Source of the DNA: Pirellulaceae bacterium
GTDB taxonomy: Bacteria > Planctomycetota > Planctomycetia > Pirellulales > Pirellulaceae
Length of the DNA: 36,715 bases
Assembly: GCA_024102795.1 (NCBI GenBank)
Contig: JAGFJK010000480.1
Span: 1 to 36,715 of the forward strand
Direction of reading: 5' to 3'
The translations under genes were made by a program, and so were the position numbers. This document shows, in pieces, positions 26,253 through 35,890 of the stretch; within the stretch, counting starts at the first letter, position 1; every line of letters begins with the position of its first letter. Below the pieces are notes generated by a model. The model was not told the origin of the DNA and searched no databases. It saw nothing but the letters and a program-made list of their open reading frames with translations.

Positions 26253-27413
26253 CTAGGGCACCTGCCCGAACACCACCTGGCCGGCGTTCAGTGTGGCCAG
26301 GACTTGCAGCGGGCCGTCGGCAGGCAGTTCGAACAGCAGCAGATCGGCCAGGTCGCCGACTTGTAGCCGAACGGGTGGCAGGCCGATCAATTCGGCCGGC
26401 CGCTGGCTGGCCATGGCGATGGCCGCTTCCAGGCTCACGCCGGCCATCCGCATCACGTTGCCGACGCCGACCGACAACGGCAGGCTTGCCCCGGCCAGGA
26501 GTTGCCGTTGTCCGGGAATTACCAGCCGGCCGTCGTCCAGCACCTCCACCGCGCCCAGGCTGGTCTGCTGGTAAAGTCCCGGTGGCATGCCGGCCATGCC
26601 CGTGATGTCGCTGACCAGCACGCAGCGCTGGGGCGTCTTGGCTCGCACAAACGACTTGACCACGGCTGCCGGCAGGTGATGGCCGTCGACGATCAGGCTG
26701 GCCACCAGCCGGTCCTCGGCCAGTTGATCCCAGATGTAATTCGGATGCCGCCGGATCTGGCCGTGAGCGCCATTGCCCAGGTGGGTACTCATGCGAGCGC
26801 CGGCGTCGACCGCCGCCTGAATCTGGTCGCTGGCAGCCGCCGTGTGCCCAATGGCCACCAGCACTCCCGTGTCGGCGACGCGGCGGACGAACTCAGCCGA
26901 GCCCTCGTATTCCGGGGACATCGTCAAGATGCGGATTCTTCCCTGAGCCGCTTGCTGCAGCTGCTGGAATTCATCCCAATCCGGCGGGCGGCAATGCTGG
27001 CGCGGATGAGCGCCGCGGGGCCCGTCTTCCACCGACAGGTAGGGACCTTCCAGGTGAATCCCGGCCACGCGGTCCGCGACCTCGTCCGACTGCCGGCAGG
27101 CCTCGGCAACCGTGGCCAGCGAGTGGGCCAGCAGTTCGAAGCTGTGCGTCGTGGCGGTCGGCAGGTATTTCGTCACGCCATCGCGATCCAACTGGCGGCT
27201 GATCTGCAATACATGTTCGGATGTCAGTTGCGGGTCGTTGAACTCGTGTCCGCCCAGCCCGTTGACCTGCAGGTCCACCAGACCGGGAGCGACCCAGGGA
27301 AGATGCGGTTCCTGGGCCGTCGCCGGCAGGCCTTCGAGGGCGGCGATCCGTGAGTTTTCGATCCGCAGTCGGACGGGCCGAGCGGTGGCGAAATGTCGGG
27401 CCAGGATGTCCAT
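26253..27413 (-). CDS. nagA: N-acetylglucosamine-6-phosphate deacetylase (NagA-like)
   Basis: 386 residues from ATG 27413 (AAGGGA upstream). Amidohydrolase-fold protein expected to release acetate from GlcNAc-6-phosphate in the cytoplasm. Motifs in order: WVAPGLVDLQVNGLGG (40-55), AGIHLEGPYLS with metal ligand Glu122, VAIGHTAAA (His190), MSTHLGNGAHG (His211), SLIVDGHHLP (His245-246) and VSDITGMAG (Asp269, probable catalytic acid). Length fits the family. GHT and THLGNGAH vary from the common GHS and THLFNAM, so substrate specificity could differ. It lies 45 bp after the cardiolipin synthase-like gene on the same strand. Confidence 0.85.
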   Translation of the reverse strand: MDILARHFATARPVRLRIENSRIAALEGLPATAQEPHLPWVAPGLVDLQVNGLGGHEFNDPQLTSEHVLQISRQLDRDGVTKYLPTATTHSFELLAHSLATVAEACRQSDEVADRVAGIHLEGPYLSVEDGPRGAHPRQHCRPPDWDEFQQLQQAAQGRIRILTMSPEYEGSAEFVRRVADTGVLVAIGHTAAASDQIQAAVDAGARMSTHLGNGAHGQIRRHPNYIWDQLAEDRLVASLIVDGHHLPAAVVKSFVRAKTPQRCVLVSDITGMAGMPPGLYQQTSLGAVEVLDDGRLVIPGQRQLLAGASLPLSVGVGNVMRMAGVSLEAAIAMASQRPAELIGLPPVRLQVGDLADLLLFELPADGPLQVLATLNAGQVVFGQVP

Positions 27414-27458
27414 GCCGGCAGTCCCTTTGCGTATTGAAGGGTGATGTTCGATCCAGGG

Positions 27459-28934
27459 TCACAGGTAGGGGCTTGCCAGCCGCGCCACGCCGTTGCGGAC
27501 CTGAATCAGCCAGGGCAGCCGATTCAGTTCGCGGCGAGTCACTTCGCGGGCGGCGGCCGCCTTCGACTCGGCCAGCTCGTGCAGATAGCCTCCCAGTTCC
27601 GCGTCGTAACACTCGACGTTGAACTCAAAATTCAGCCGCAGGCTGCGGGGGTCCCAATTCGTCGAGCCGATCAGCGACCAGATGCCGTCCACGACGAACA
27701 GCTTGGTATGATCGAAAGGCGGGGGCGAGAGGAAAATGCGGCAACCCTTGTCCACGAGGTCGCGGTACTGAGCGGCGGCGGCCCAGCCAACCACCGGGAT
27801 GTTGTTCCGCTCCGGCAGCAGAATGCGGACGTCCACGCCGCGCATGGCGGCCGTATTCAGCGCCCGGATCAGCGCCGTGTCGGGCAGGAAGTAGGGCGTC
27901 ACCACCCAGACCGTCCGGGTAGCCACCGACAGCGCGCCCATGATCAGGTCGGTCAGTTTCTCGAAGTCCTCGTCCGGCCCATCCGGAATCCCCTGCGCCC
28001 ACACGGGCCCGGCGCGCTGGAGCGGCGGGAACCAGCGTTCGCCCTCCAACGCCTCGCCCGCGGCGAACTTCCAATCGATGGCGAACATGCGTTGCAGGTG
28101 AGCGACAATCGGGCCGTCCAGCCGGAAGTGCAGGCATTGTACGGGCGCTTTCGGTTCCAGCGCCAGCCAGTGGCCCTCGCGGATGTTCGTGCCGCCCGTG
28201 AAGCCAGTCTTGCCGTCGACGACCAGGATCTTGCGGTGGTTCCGCAAGTTGGCGTACATCACCATCCAGGGAATCCGCGTCGGCAGGAACGACGCGACCG
28301 GGACGCCCGCCGACCGCAAGCGGCGGATCATGTTCGGCCGGCTGTAGCGGGAGCCGACATCGTCGATCAGCACGCGGACTTCCACGCCCCGCTGCTGGGC
28401 CTGAAGCAATTCGTCGAGAAACATGTCGCCCACGCGGTCGCTGTCGAAGATGTAGCTCAGCAGCGACACGGATCGCTCGGCGCCGGCAATCGCCCTCAAC
28501 ATGGCGGGATAGGCCTGGTCGCCGTCAATCAGCGTTGCCACCCGGCTGCCCGGTGCGGCGACGCTGCCCGTCAGACAGCGGGCCACCTGAGCCAAACCGA
28601 CGAACCGCGGGTACGCCTCGACAAAGTCCTGCTGGATCCGGCGGTCCATTTCCGCCAAGGCGGCGACCGACCGGGAACTGACCGACTTCTGTTCCAGCAG
28701 CGTGACGGCCCGCCGCTGGATCCGATTGATGCCGAAGCAGTAGTACAACATCCCGCCGATCAGCGGCACCAGCCAGACCAGGCCCGTCCAGCCGATCGCC
28801 GCTCGCACGTCCCGCTTCTCGCGGACGATATGCGCCGTGCAGTACAGAGCCACGCTGACATTCAGCGGGGCCAGGAACAAAGGCCACAGGATACCGATCC
28901 AGTCGGGCAACAGGTCCATCATGCGGCGCATCAT
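27459..28934 (-). CDS. cls: Cardiolipin synthase-like phospholipase D protein
   Basis: 491 residues from ATG 28934; ATGs at 28931, 28922 and 28919 are alternatives and no start has a clear Shine-Dalgarno site. Two N-terminal hydrophobic segments (about 12-35 and 45-68) anchor it in the membrane. Two HKD motifs are intact: NHRKILVVDGKTGFTGGTN (His233, Lys235, Asp240) and DHTKLFVVDGIWSLIGSTN (His409, Lys411, Asp416). Domain order and length match bacterial Cls, which joins phosphatidylglycerol molecules into cardiolipin. It lies immediately upstream of the nagA-like gene, but no shared pathway is evident. Confidence 0.92.
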   Translation of the reverse strand: MMRRMMDLLPDWIGILWPLFLAPLNVSVALYCTAHIVREKRDVRAAIGWTGLVWLVPLIGGMLYYCFGINRIQRRAVTLLEQKSVSSRSVAALAEMDRRIQQDFVEAYPRFVGLAQVARCLTGSVAAPGSRVATLIDGDQAYPAMLRAIAGAERSVSLLSYIFDSDRVGDMFLDELLQAQQRGVEVRVLIDDVGSRYSRPNMIRRLRSAGVPVASFLPTRIPWMVMYANLRNHRKILVVDGKTGFTGGTNIREGHWLALEPKAPVQCLHFRLDGPIVAHLQRMFAIDWKFAAGEALEGERWFPPLQRAGPVWAQGIPDGPDEDFEKLTDLIMGALSVATRTVWVVTPYFLPDTALIRALNTAAMRGVDVRILLPERNNIPVVGWAAAAQYRDLVDKGCRIFLSPPPFDHTKLFVVDGIWSLIGSTNWDPRSLRLNFEFNVECYDAELGGYLHELAESKAAAAREVTRRELNRLPWLIQVRNGVARLASPYL

Positions 28935-29022
28935 CCGGCACGTCGATCAGGCTCGCGACCACAGCGCGGGCCTCTCGATCGTACTCGGTGGAAACGCCGG
29001 GCGAAACCGGGCCGCAGCGCGG

Positions 29023-29081
29023 GACGTCCATGTTGGACGTCAGCGTTGGACGTCGGTGCAGGCCGTCAGCGTTGGACGTCG
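29023..29081. repeat. Short direct and inverted repeats around GTTGGACGTC
   Basis: GTTGGACGTC occurs at 29032, 29045 and 29071. The 18-mer CGTCAGCGTTGGACGTCG is present at 29038-29055 and 29064-29081. GACGTCCA (29023-29030) and TGGACGTC (29034-29041) form an 8-bp inverted repeat with a 3-nt loop. The last copy overlaps the final codons and stop of the secreted-protein gene on the minus strand. It may be a slippage product that also serves as a weak terminator. Confidence 0.75.
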
Positions 29082-29470
29082 TAGTACGAGGCATCCCAGG
29101 CGGACGAAAGGGGAGTCGCAGGGCCACCCCAGAGCCGCAGCGGATCGACGATCATGCTGGGACCATAAAAGCTGGTGAAGGGCGTCGGCATCACGGCCGG
29201 CCGCTGGCGGGAAAAGCCCATCCACTTGAGGGCCGCGATCCGGTCGCGGCGCTGTTGCGACCGCTCTTCGGCCTTGCGGCGCACGGCCTGCGCCGGATCG
29301 TCGTAGCGTCGCATCTCCTGCGTATAAAGCCACATGGTTTCGGTGGGCGTGGGCGTCACATCCGCCAGGGAGGGTTCGCCCAGGGGCGTATGCGGCGCGC
29401 GGGGCTGCTGAGCAACCGCCGCGCCGACCAGGACACACCAACATCCCAGAGCCAGTACGAGCCGCAACAT
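29066..29470 (-). CDS. Small secreted planctomycete protein of unknown function
   Basis: 134 residues from ATG 29470; AAGGAGAA lies 7 nt upstream, the best ribosome-binding site nearby. The frame continues to 29581, but those residues are rejected. A signal peptide covers about residues 1-20 (LVLALGCWCVLVGAAVAQ). The mature part has TETMWLYTQEMRRYDDPAQA, then VRRKAEERSQQRRDRIAALKWMGFSRQRP, and a Pro/Trp-rich C-terminus (FTSFYGPSMIVDPLRLWGG). The EMRRYDDP...AVRRKAE...RIAALKW pattern is, to my memory, conserved in planctomycete hypothetical proteins. Function unknown. It is downstream of the sigma/anti-sigma pair, separated by a terminator-like hairpin. Confidence 0.8.
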   Translation of the reverse strand: MLRLVLALGCWCVLVGAAVAQQPRAPHTPLGEPSLADVTPTPTETMWLYTQEMRRYDDPAQAVRRKAEERSQQRRDRIAALKWMGFSRQRPAVMPTPFTSFYGPSMIVDPLRLWGGPATPLSSAWDASYYDVQR

Positions 29471-29595
29471 GACGTTCTTCTCCTTGACGACGGGCGGGCC
29501 GCGGTATGCGGTGAAATCGGCCCCCGCCGCGGACGTCGGGATCCGCTGCCACTCTGGGTCGCCGGTCGGGGCAGCGGGCACGACGAGGGCCCTAG

Positions 29596-29647
29596 AAAAA
29601 AATTCGGCCCCTGGCGGTCGTCAAGATTAGCGCGATTGCAGGGGCCG
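29596..29647 (-). terminator. Probable intrinsic terminator of the sigma/anti-sigma unit
   Basis: On the minus strand CGGCCCCTG (29647-29639) and CAGGGGCCG (29613-29605) form a perfect 9-bp stem with a 25-nt loop, followed by AA and seven T (29602-29596). It lies about 115 bp beyond the anti-sigma stop codon. The long loop makes it less certain than the terminator at 31956. Confidence 0.6.
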
Positions 29648-29761
29648 CGCCGATTGTGCGGCCGGGACCTTCAAAGTGTAACGGTTAAAGCAAGTTTGCC
29701 AGCTTTGCGGCCGGTTTCCCGCGCGGACCGAACGACTCGTCCCCAGAACGAATCGACCCAG

Positions 29762-30625
29762 TCAGACTGCCGGAGCCGACCGGACAAACCCGTCGATCGA
29801 CCGGCCTTCGCCCGGAACCACCACCACATACAGCAGCTCACCCGTCTGCCAGGCGGCGATCGTCCAGCCGGATGACACGCCGGCCGCCGACAACTGGCGG
29901 TAAGGCAAGGGAGCCAGGCCGGAGTCGCGCCGGGTACGAACCACAAACACCAGGCCTGGCACGCCGTCCCGCGAATGCAATTCGAAAACGACGGCCCGCG
30001 AATCGTCCAAGGCCGGCAGTTGCGACCAGCGCCCGGTGGCCCGGAACACGGCCGGGCTGAGCGGACGATCCTGCGGCGGGACCTCCTCACGCACGCTGCG
30101 CCACACAAAGTCGTCGGCGTAGGCCCGCTTGCTCCAACCCTGAGCCTGCTGCACCAGCGCCTCTTCGCTCAACGCACCCCCCGAGGCACCGAACCACCAG
30201 CCCGCGGCCAGCAACAGCCCGGCGGCAGTCGCCGCGCCGACCAGCGTCAGCCAGTGCCGCCGCGACCTGCCGCGCGTCTCAAGCGGCCTCGCGGCGGGTG
30301 TGGGATACCCGTGCGGACGATGTTCCTCCGGCCTGTCAAGCTCCCCGAGGTGATCGGCCTCCGGCTTGTCAAGCGTGAGTGCCTCTTGTGCCACGGCCGA
30401 CCCCGCCACGGCCGCCAGCAACCGCTGCTCCAGCGACTCCGGAACGGGCACGTCAGACAGCGCTTCGCGGAACGCCTCGTCCAACCGCTGAGACCGGGCC
30501 AACAACTCGGCTGCCCGCGGATCCCGCTCCACCAGCTCCGCCAACGCCTGCAACTCGTCCTGCTGCAAGTCGTCGGAGTTGGCCCGGCAGACGTCGATCC
30601 ACTGATACATGTCGCGCTGATTCAT
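29762..30625 (-). CDS. Putative anti-sigma factor, single transmembrane segment
   Basis: 287 residues from ATG 30625, which overlaps the sigma-factor stop as ATGA (30625-30622), implying translational coupling. The N-terminal cytoplasmic part (about 1-75) is helical: MYQWIDVCRANSDDLQQDEL, then LVERDPRAAELLARSQRLDE. The zinc-binding HxxxCxxC motif of ZAS anti-sigma factors is absent. A transmembrane helix lies at about 127-150 (LVGAATAAGLLLAAGWWFGA) after an Arg-rich stretch. The outer domain (about 155-285) contains AVVFELHSRDGVPGLVFVV and LLYVVVVPGEG. Known: planctomycete ECF systems often use such membrane partners. Function is inferred from position and topology, since the sequence signature is weak. 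Confidence 0.75.
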   Translation of the reverse strand: MNQRDMYQWIDVCRANSDDLQQDELQALAELVERDPRAAELLARSQRLDEAFREALSDVPVPESLEQRLLAAVAGSAVAQEALTLDKPEADHLGELDRPEEHRPHGYPTPAARPLETRGRSRRHWLTLVGAATAAGLLLAAGWWFGASGGALSEEALVQQAQGWSKRAYADDFVWRSVREEVPPQDRPLSPAVFRATGRWSQLPALDDSRAVVFELHSRDGVPGLVFVVRTRRDSGLAPLPYRQLSAAGVSSGWTIAAWQTGELLYVVVVPGEGRSIDGFVRSAPAV

Positions 30626-31308
30626 GACGTCACCTTGGGACCTTCTCCCGCCCGCTGACTCGATCTGCCACCCGCATCCAGCGCGCCCGATCCATTTTCC
30701 GGCCACGGCGCCGCACTGCCGGCCGGTTCGTCCAGCAGAACTCGCCGCAGCCGGCTCTTGGCGCGAGCCAGACGGCTCATCACCGTCCCAATCGGGACCT
30801 CCAGGGCCGCCGCGATCTGTTTGTAGCTGGCGTCCTCGAAATAAAACATCAACAACACCGCGCGGGAATCGTCCGGTAACTGGCGCAGCGCGTCGTCGAG
30901 CTGCTGGCGGTCGATCAGCGGTTCCTCGACCACGTCGTCGGGAATCTGGTCCACCTGCACGTCGGCCGCCGTCGCGGACTGGGGCCGCTGCTTGCGGCAG
31001 GCCTTGAGGAAACAGCTTCGCAAGACGGCGTACAGCCAGCCCAGCACCCGGTCGGGGTCGCGCACCTGGTGCAGTTTGCCCTGAGCGGTCAGGAACGCCT
31101 GTTGCGTCAGGTCCTCGGCGTCCGGCACATTCCCCGTCAGGCGGAAGGCGTACCGGTACAACGCCGCGTGGTGCTGGCGGATCAGCGTACCGATGTCCAA
31201 CTCAGTCTGCGGGATGGCTGCCAACACGGGCTGTGGTCCTGACTGTTCGGGCTGCGATCCGGTGGGCTCCGGGGCACCAGAACGCTCGGGCGACTCTCGC
31301 TGATCCAT
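30622..31308 (-). CDS. ECF-type RNA polymerase sigma factor
   Basis: 228 residues from ATG 31308 (GAGG 6 nt upstream). An extended, Pro/Glu-rich N-terminus of about 40 residues precedes region 2 (about 44-108: LYRYAFRLTGNVPDAEDLTQ, QAFLTAQGKL, VLGWLYAVLRSCFL). Region 4 (about 140-195) has LRQLPDDSRAVLLMFYFEDA, then SYKQIAAALEVPIGTVMSRL, a clear helix-turn-helix for -35 recognition. Regions 1.1 and 3 are missing, as expected for an ECF factor. Its gene overlaps the anti-sigma gene. A divergent lipoprotein gene starts about 250 bp away, but I could not identify a shared ECF promoter motif. Confidence 0.93.
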   Translation of the reverse strand: MDQRESPERSGAPEPTGSQPEQSGPQPVLAAIPQTELDIGTLIRQHHAALYRYAFRLTGNVPDAEDLTQQAFLTAQGKLHQVRDPDRVLGWLYAVLRSCFLKACRKQRPQSATAADVQVDQIPDDVVEEPLIDRQQLDDALRQLPDDSRAVLLMFYFEDASYKQIAAALEVPIGTVMSRLARAKSRLRRVLLDEPAGSAAPWPENGSGALDAGGRSSQRAGEGPKVTS

Positions 31309-31556
31309 GTTCCGCCTCGATGCGCCCCCATTGAGAACCCGCGACCCGGGCAGAATATTCCCCAAACACCCGAAAAAAATTCTACCATACCAGGGAATAA
31401 GGCGTGCGCTGGCGGGTTCTAACCGTGTGAGCCGACGTGAAAGTCGATCCAAATCCCGGCACTGCTCTCAGGCGCCGGTCAGGGTCTCCGTCTGGCGGTG
31501 GTCGCTGTGGCGGAGGTTGGAGAAGTATGGTGGAATTCTCTGGAAGGGGACGGAAG

Positions 31557-31916
31557 ATGAAGAAACTGTTTGCTTTGCTGGTCGTGTTGGGTCTGGGCAC
31601 CTATCTGGTGGGTTGCAGTGTCGAGTCGACGCCTCCGCCCAGCACCGAGCCGCCGGCTCCCGCCGTGGAAGAAGGTATGCCGGCGGAACCGGGAATGCCT
31701 GAGGAAGGCACCACTCCCGCCGAGCCGGGCACCACTCCAGCCGAACCGGGCGACACTCCCCCGGCTGACGCCCCGCCCGCCGAATCGCCCGCGCCCGAGG
31801 AAGGCGCCGCGGCCGGCACGGGCGACCTGAACGTGGAACTCGACCTGAACGTCGACAAGGCGGGTGGCGATGCGGCTCCGGCCGTGGACGCTCCCGCGGC
31901 TCCCGAAGGCAACTAA
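31557..31916 (+). CDS. Small Pro/Glu/Ala-rich lipoprotein
   Basis: 119 residues from ATG 31557; AAGGGG is 7 nt upstream. The lipoprotein signal MKKLFALLVVLGLGTYLVGC has the lipobox LVGC with Cys20. The mature part is low complexity: PPPSTEPPAPAVEEGMP, then TTPAEPG repeats, ending in a mixed tail with DLNVELDLNVDKAGGD. It has no recognised domain and is probably an acidic, unfolded surface-attached linker. A perfect intrinsic terminator follows at 31956. It is transcribed away from the sigma-factor gene. Confidence 0.82.
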   Translation: MKKLFALLVVLGLGTYLVGCSVESTPPPSTEPPAPAVEEGMPAEPGMPEEGTTPAEPGTTPAEPGDTPPADAPPAESPAPEEGAAAGTGDLNVELDLNVDKAGGDAAPAVDAPAAPEGN

Positions 31917-31955
31917 TGCCAGTCCAACGCAGCGCGCAGTGAATGGCGACTATGG

Positions 31956-31992
31956 CAGGCGGCCGGGGGTAATTCCGGCCGCCTGTTTTTTT
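31956..31992 (+). terminator. Intrinsic terminator after the small lipoprotein gene
   Basis: CAGGCGGCCGG (31956-31966) and CCGGCCGCCTG (31975-31985) make a perfect 11-bp stem with an 8-nt loop, followed by seven T (31986-31992). It starts 40 bp after the lipoprotein stop codon. The T-run is on the plus strand only, so it should not terminate uvrB transcripts arriving from the right. Confidence 0.92.
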
Positions 31993-32098
31993 GCCGCTTA
32001 CGGTGTACCGCCGGCGGCTTTCCAGTTCCGGCAAAGTAGCCATCACGCTCCGTGTGATGAGCCTCTTGGGCGCCGCCTCAAGCGAGAACGCGGTGGAA

Positions 32099-34148
<2,050 letters not shown>

Positions 34149-34177
<29 letters not shown>

Positions 34178-34664
34178 GTTTCGCCGCGGCCGCGGCCGGA
34201 ACTGGACGGTCGGACGGGGACGGATCGGAAGCGGTTGCCGAAGCCGGGGCTGGAGCTGGGGCCGGCTCGCGCGGCGACGGGTCGAGCGGCGCCAGGTACG
34301 GCATCAACTGAGCCAGAGTCCGCGGCCCGATGCCGTGCACGCGCTGCAGCTCGTCCAGCTCGCGGAACGGTCCGTGCCGCAGCCGGTATTGCATAATACG
34401 TTCCGCCAGCGTTTCTCCAATCCCAGGCAACAACGCCAATTCGGGCGGCGAAGCCCGATTGAGATCCACCTGAAACCGGATCTCCACCGGCGGCGCCCGA
34501 TCCACGTCCACCAGCCGCCCGCTCAGTCCGCCTCGAACGGCCCACACGCCCGCCGCGCCCAAGCTGGCCAGCAGCAGCAAGCCGGCCAGTGCAAGCTGAT
34601 CTCCAGGACGCAATGGGCAGACACCCGACCGCACCGGTATCCGGATCCTCGCTGACCCACCCAT
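34149..34664 (-). CDS. ComEA-like helix-hairpin-helix protein
   Basis: 171 residues from ATG 34664 (AGGAA just upstream). The frame is open to 34853 but the extra part shows no protein character. A transmembrane helix at about 22-42 ([21 protein letters not shown]) is followed by a short extracytoplasmic linker and a tandem HhH region at about 67-123: [20 protein letters not shown] and [20 protein letters not shown]. This is the ComEA DNA-binding fold. The C-terminal 45 residues are Pro/Ala/Ser-rich and disordered. Known: ComEA proteins bind incoming DNA in transformation; whether this bacterium is competent cannot be told, and no ComEC or ComF is in view. It overlaps uvrB by 29 bp. Confidence 0.85.
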
Positions 34665-34873
34665 GGTTTCCTGGCCTCCCGGCACGATACTGCAAGACTT
34701 TGGCCGCCACTCCAACATACAGCAAGGCGACCTGCCCAGTGAACCGGGGCGGCACCCGGTGCCGGGGGGCGGCCGGCGGAGTATCATGCAACAAGATCCG
34801 GCGGACTCATCGTGCCGGCCGGCCGAGGGTCGGACCGGCCGTTGACGCGCCAAGCAAGCGGGAGTCGATTCAG

Positions 34874-35836
34874 ATGAGCAGCGAACACGATCCGACCAAC
34901 CTGGCCAACCGGCGGAAGGAGTTCGCTCAGATTGAATGGGACGAGCGGCTGGAGGACGATTGCCGGCAACTCGTGCGGCTGGCGGTCCGCGAGGATCTGG
35001 ATTGCTGGTACGACCTGACCACCCTGGCTCTGATCGACGAACGGCAAACGGGCCAGGCGGCGATTGCCGCTCGGCAACCGGGCGTGATGGCGGGCATCCG
35101 CGCCGTGGAGACCGCGCTGGACGAGATGGAAACGCGCCTCAAACTGGTGCCAGCGCTGGCGGACGGAACGCCGGTCAGCCGCGGCCAGGTGCTGGGCACC
35201 CTGTCTGGTTCGGCGCGCGATCTGCTGACCTGCGAAAGGCTGCTGCTGAACCTGATTGGCAGGCTGTCCGGCGTGGCCACGCTCACGCGGCGATATGTGG
35301 AAATGATCGGCGGGCGGGCCACGGCGGTCTACGATACCCGCAAGACCACACCGGGCTGGCGGCGGCTGGAAAAGTACGCCGTCCGCTGTGGTGGCGGCCG
35401 CAATCATCGCACGGGCTTGTTCGATGCCGTGCTGATCAAGGACAACCACCTGGCCCTGGCCGCCAGCGCCGAGCACCCGCTCTCGCCCGCGCAGGCCGTC
35501 CGGCAGGCCCGCCAGCAACTTCGCGGACTGCTTCCCAACGGCACCTCGCCGGAGTCGGTGATCGTCGAGATCGAAGTCGACACGCTCGAACAACTGGACC
35601 AGGTGCTGACCGAACGGCCCGACATCGTGCTGCTGGACAACATGCGACCCGAACAACTGCGCGAGGCGGTGCGCCGCCGCGACGCGGTGCAGTCCGCCAC
35701 ACAACTGGAAGCTTCCGGCGGAGTGAATCTCGACACGGTCGCCGAGATTGCCGACAGCGGCGTGGAGCGGATCAGCGTCGGTGCCCTGACCCATGCGGCC
35801 GTCTCGCTCGACGTGGGGCTCGACTGGTTCGCCTAG
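34874..35836 (+). CDS. nadC: Nicotinate-nucleotide pyrophosphorylase (quinolinate phosphoribosyltransferase)
   Basis: 320 residues from ATG 34874 (GGGAG 34860-34864). The frame stays open further upstream to 34589, overlapping the divergent ComEA-like gene, and is rejected. NadC converts quinolinate and PRPP to nicotinate mononucleotide in NAD synthesis. Seen: N-terminal open-faced sandwich (about 25-135), ERLLLNLIGRLSGVAT, then the active-site run VYDTRKTTPGWRRLEKYAV (153-170), GGGRNHR (173-179) and LFDAVLIKDNHLA (182-194). Later, IVEIEVDTLEQLDQ, PDIVLLDNM and LEASGGVNLDTVAEIADSGV complete the barrel. All key Arg/Lys/His residues appear present. No nadA or nadB is in the window. Confidence 0.96.
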   Translation: MSSEHDPTNLANRRKEFAQIEWDERLEDDCRQLVRLAVREDLDCWYDLTTLALIDERQTGQAAIAARQPGVMAGIRAVETALDEMETRLKLVPALADGTPVSRGQVLGTLSGSARDLLTCERLLLNLIGRLSGVATLTRRYVEMIGGRATAVYDTRKTTPGWRRLEKYAVRCGGGRNHRTGLFDAVLIKDNHLALAASAEHPLSPAQAVRQARQQLRGLLPNGTSPESVIVEIEVDTLEQLDQVLTERPDIVLLDNMRPEQLREAVRRRDAVQSATQLEASGGVNLDTVAEIADSGVERISVGALTHAAVSLDVGLDWFA

Positions 35837-35890
35837 CGGCCGCCGGTGGCCGTCGAAGTGCCTTCATCAACGCCCAAGGAGCTTGCCGCC

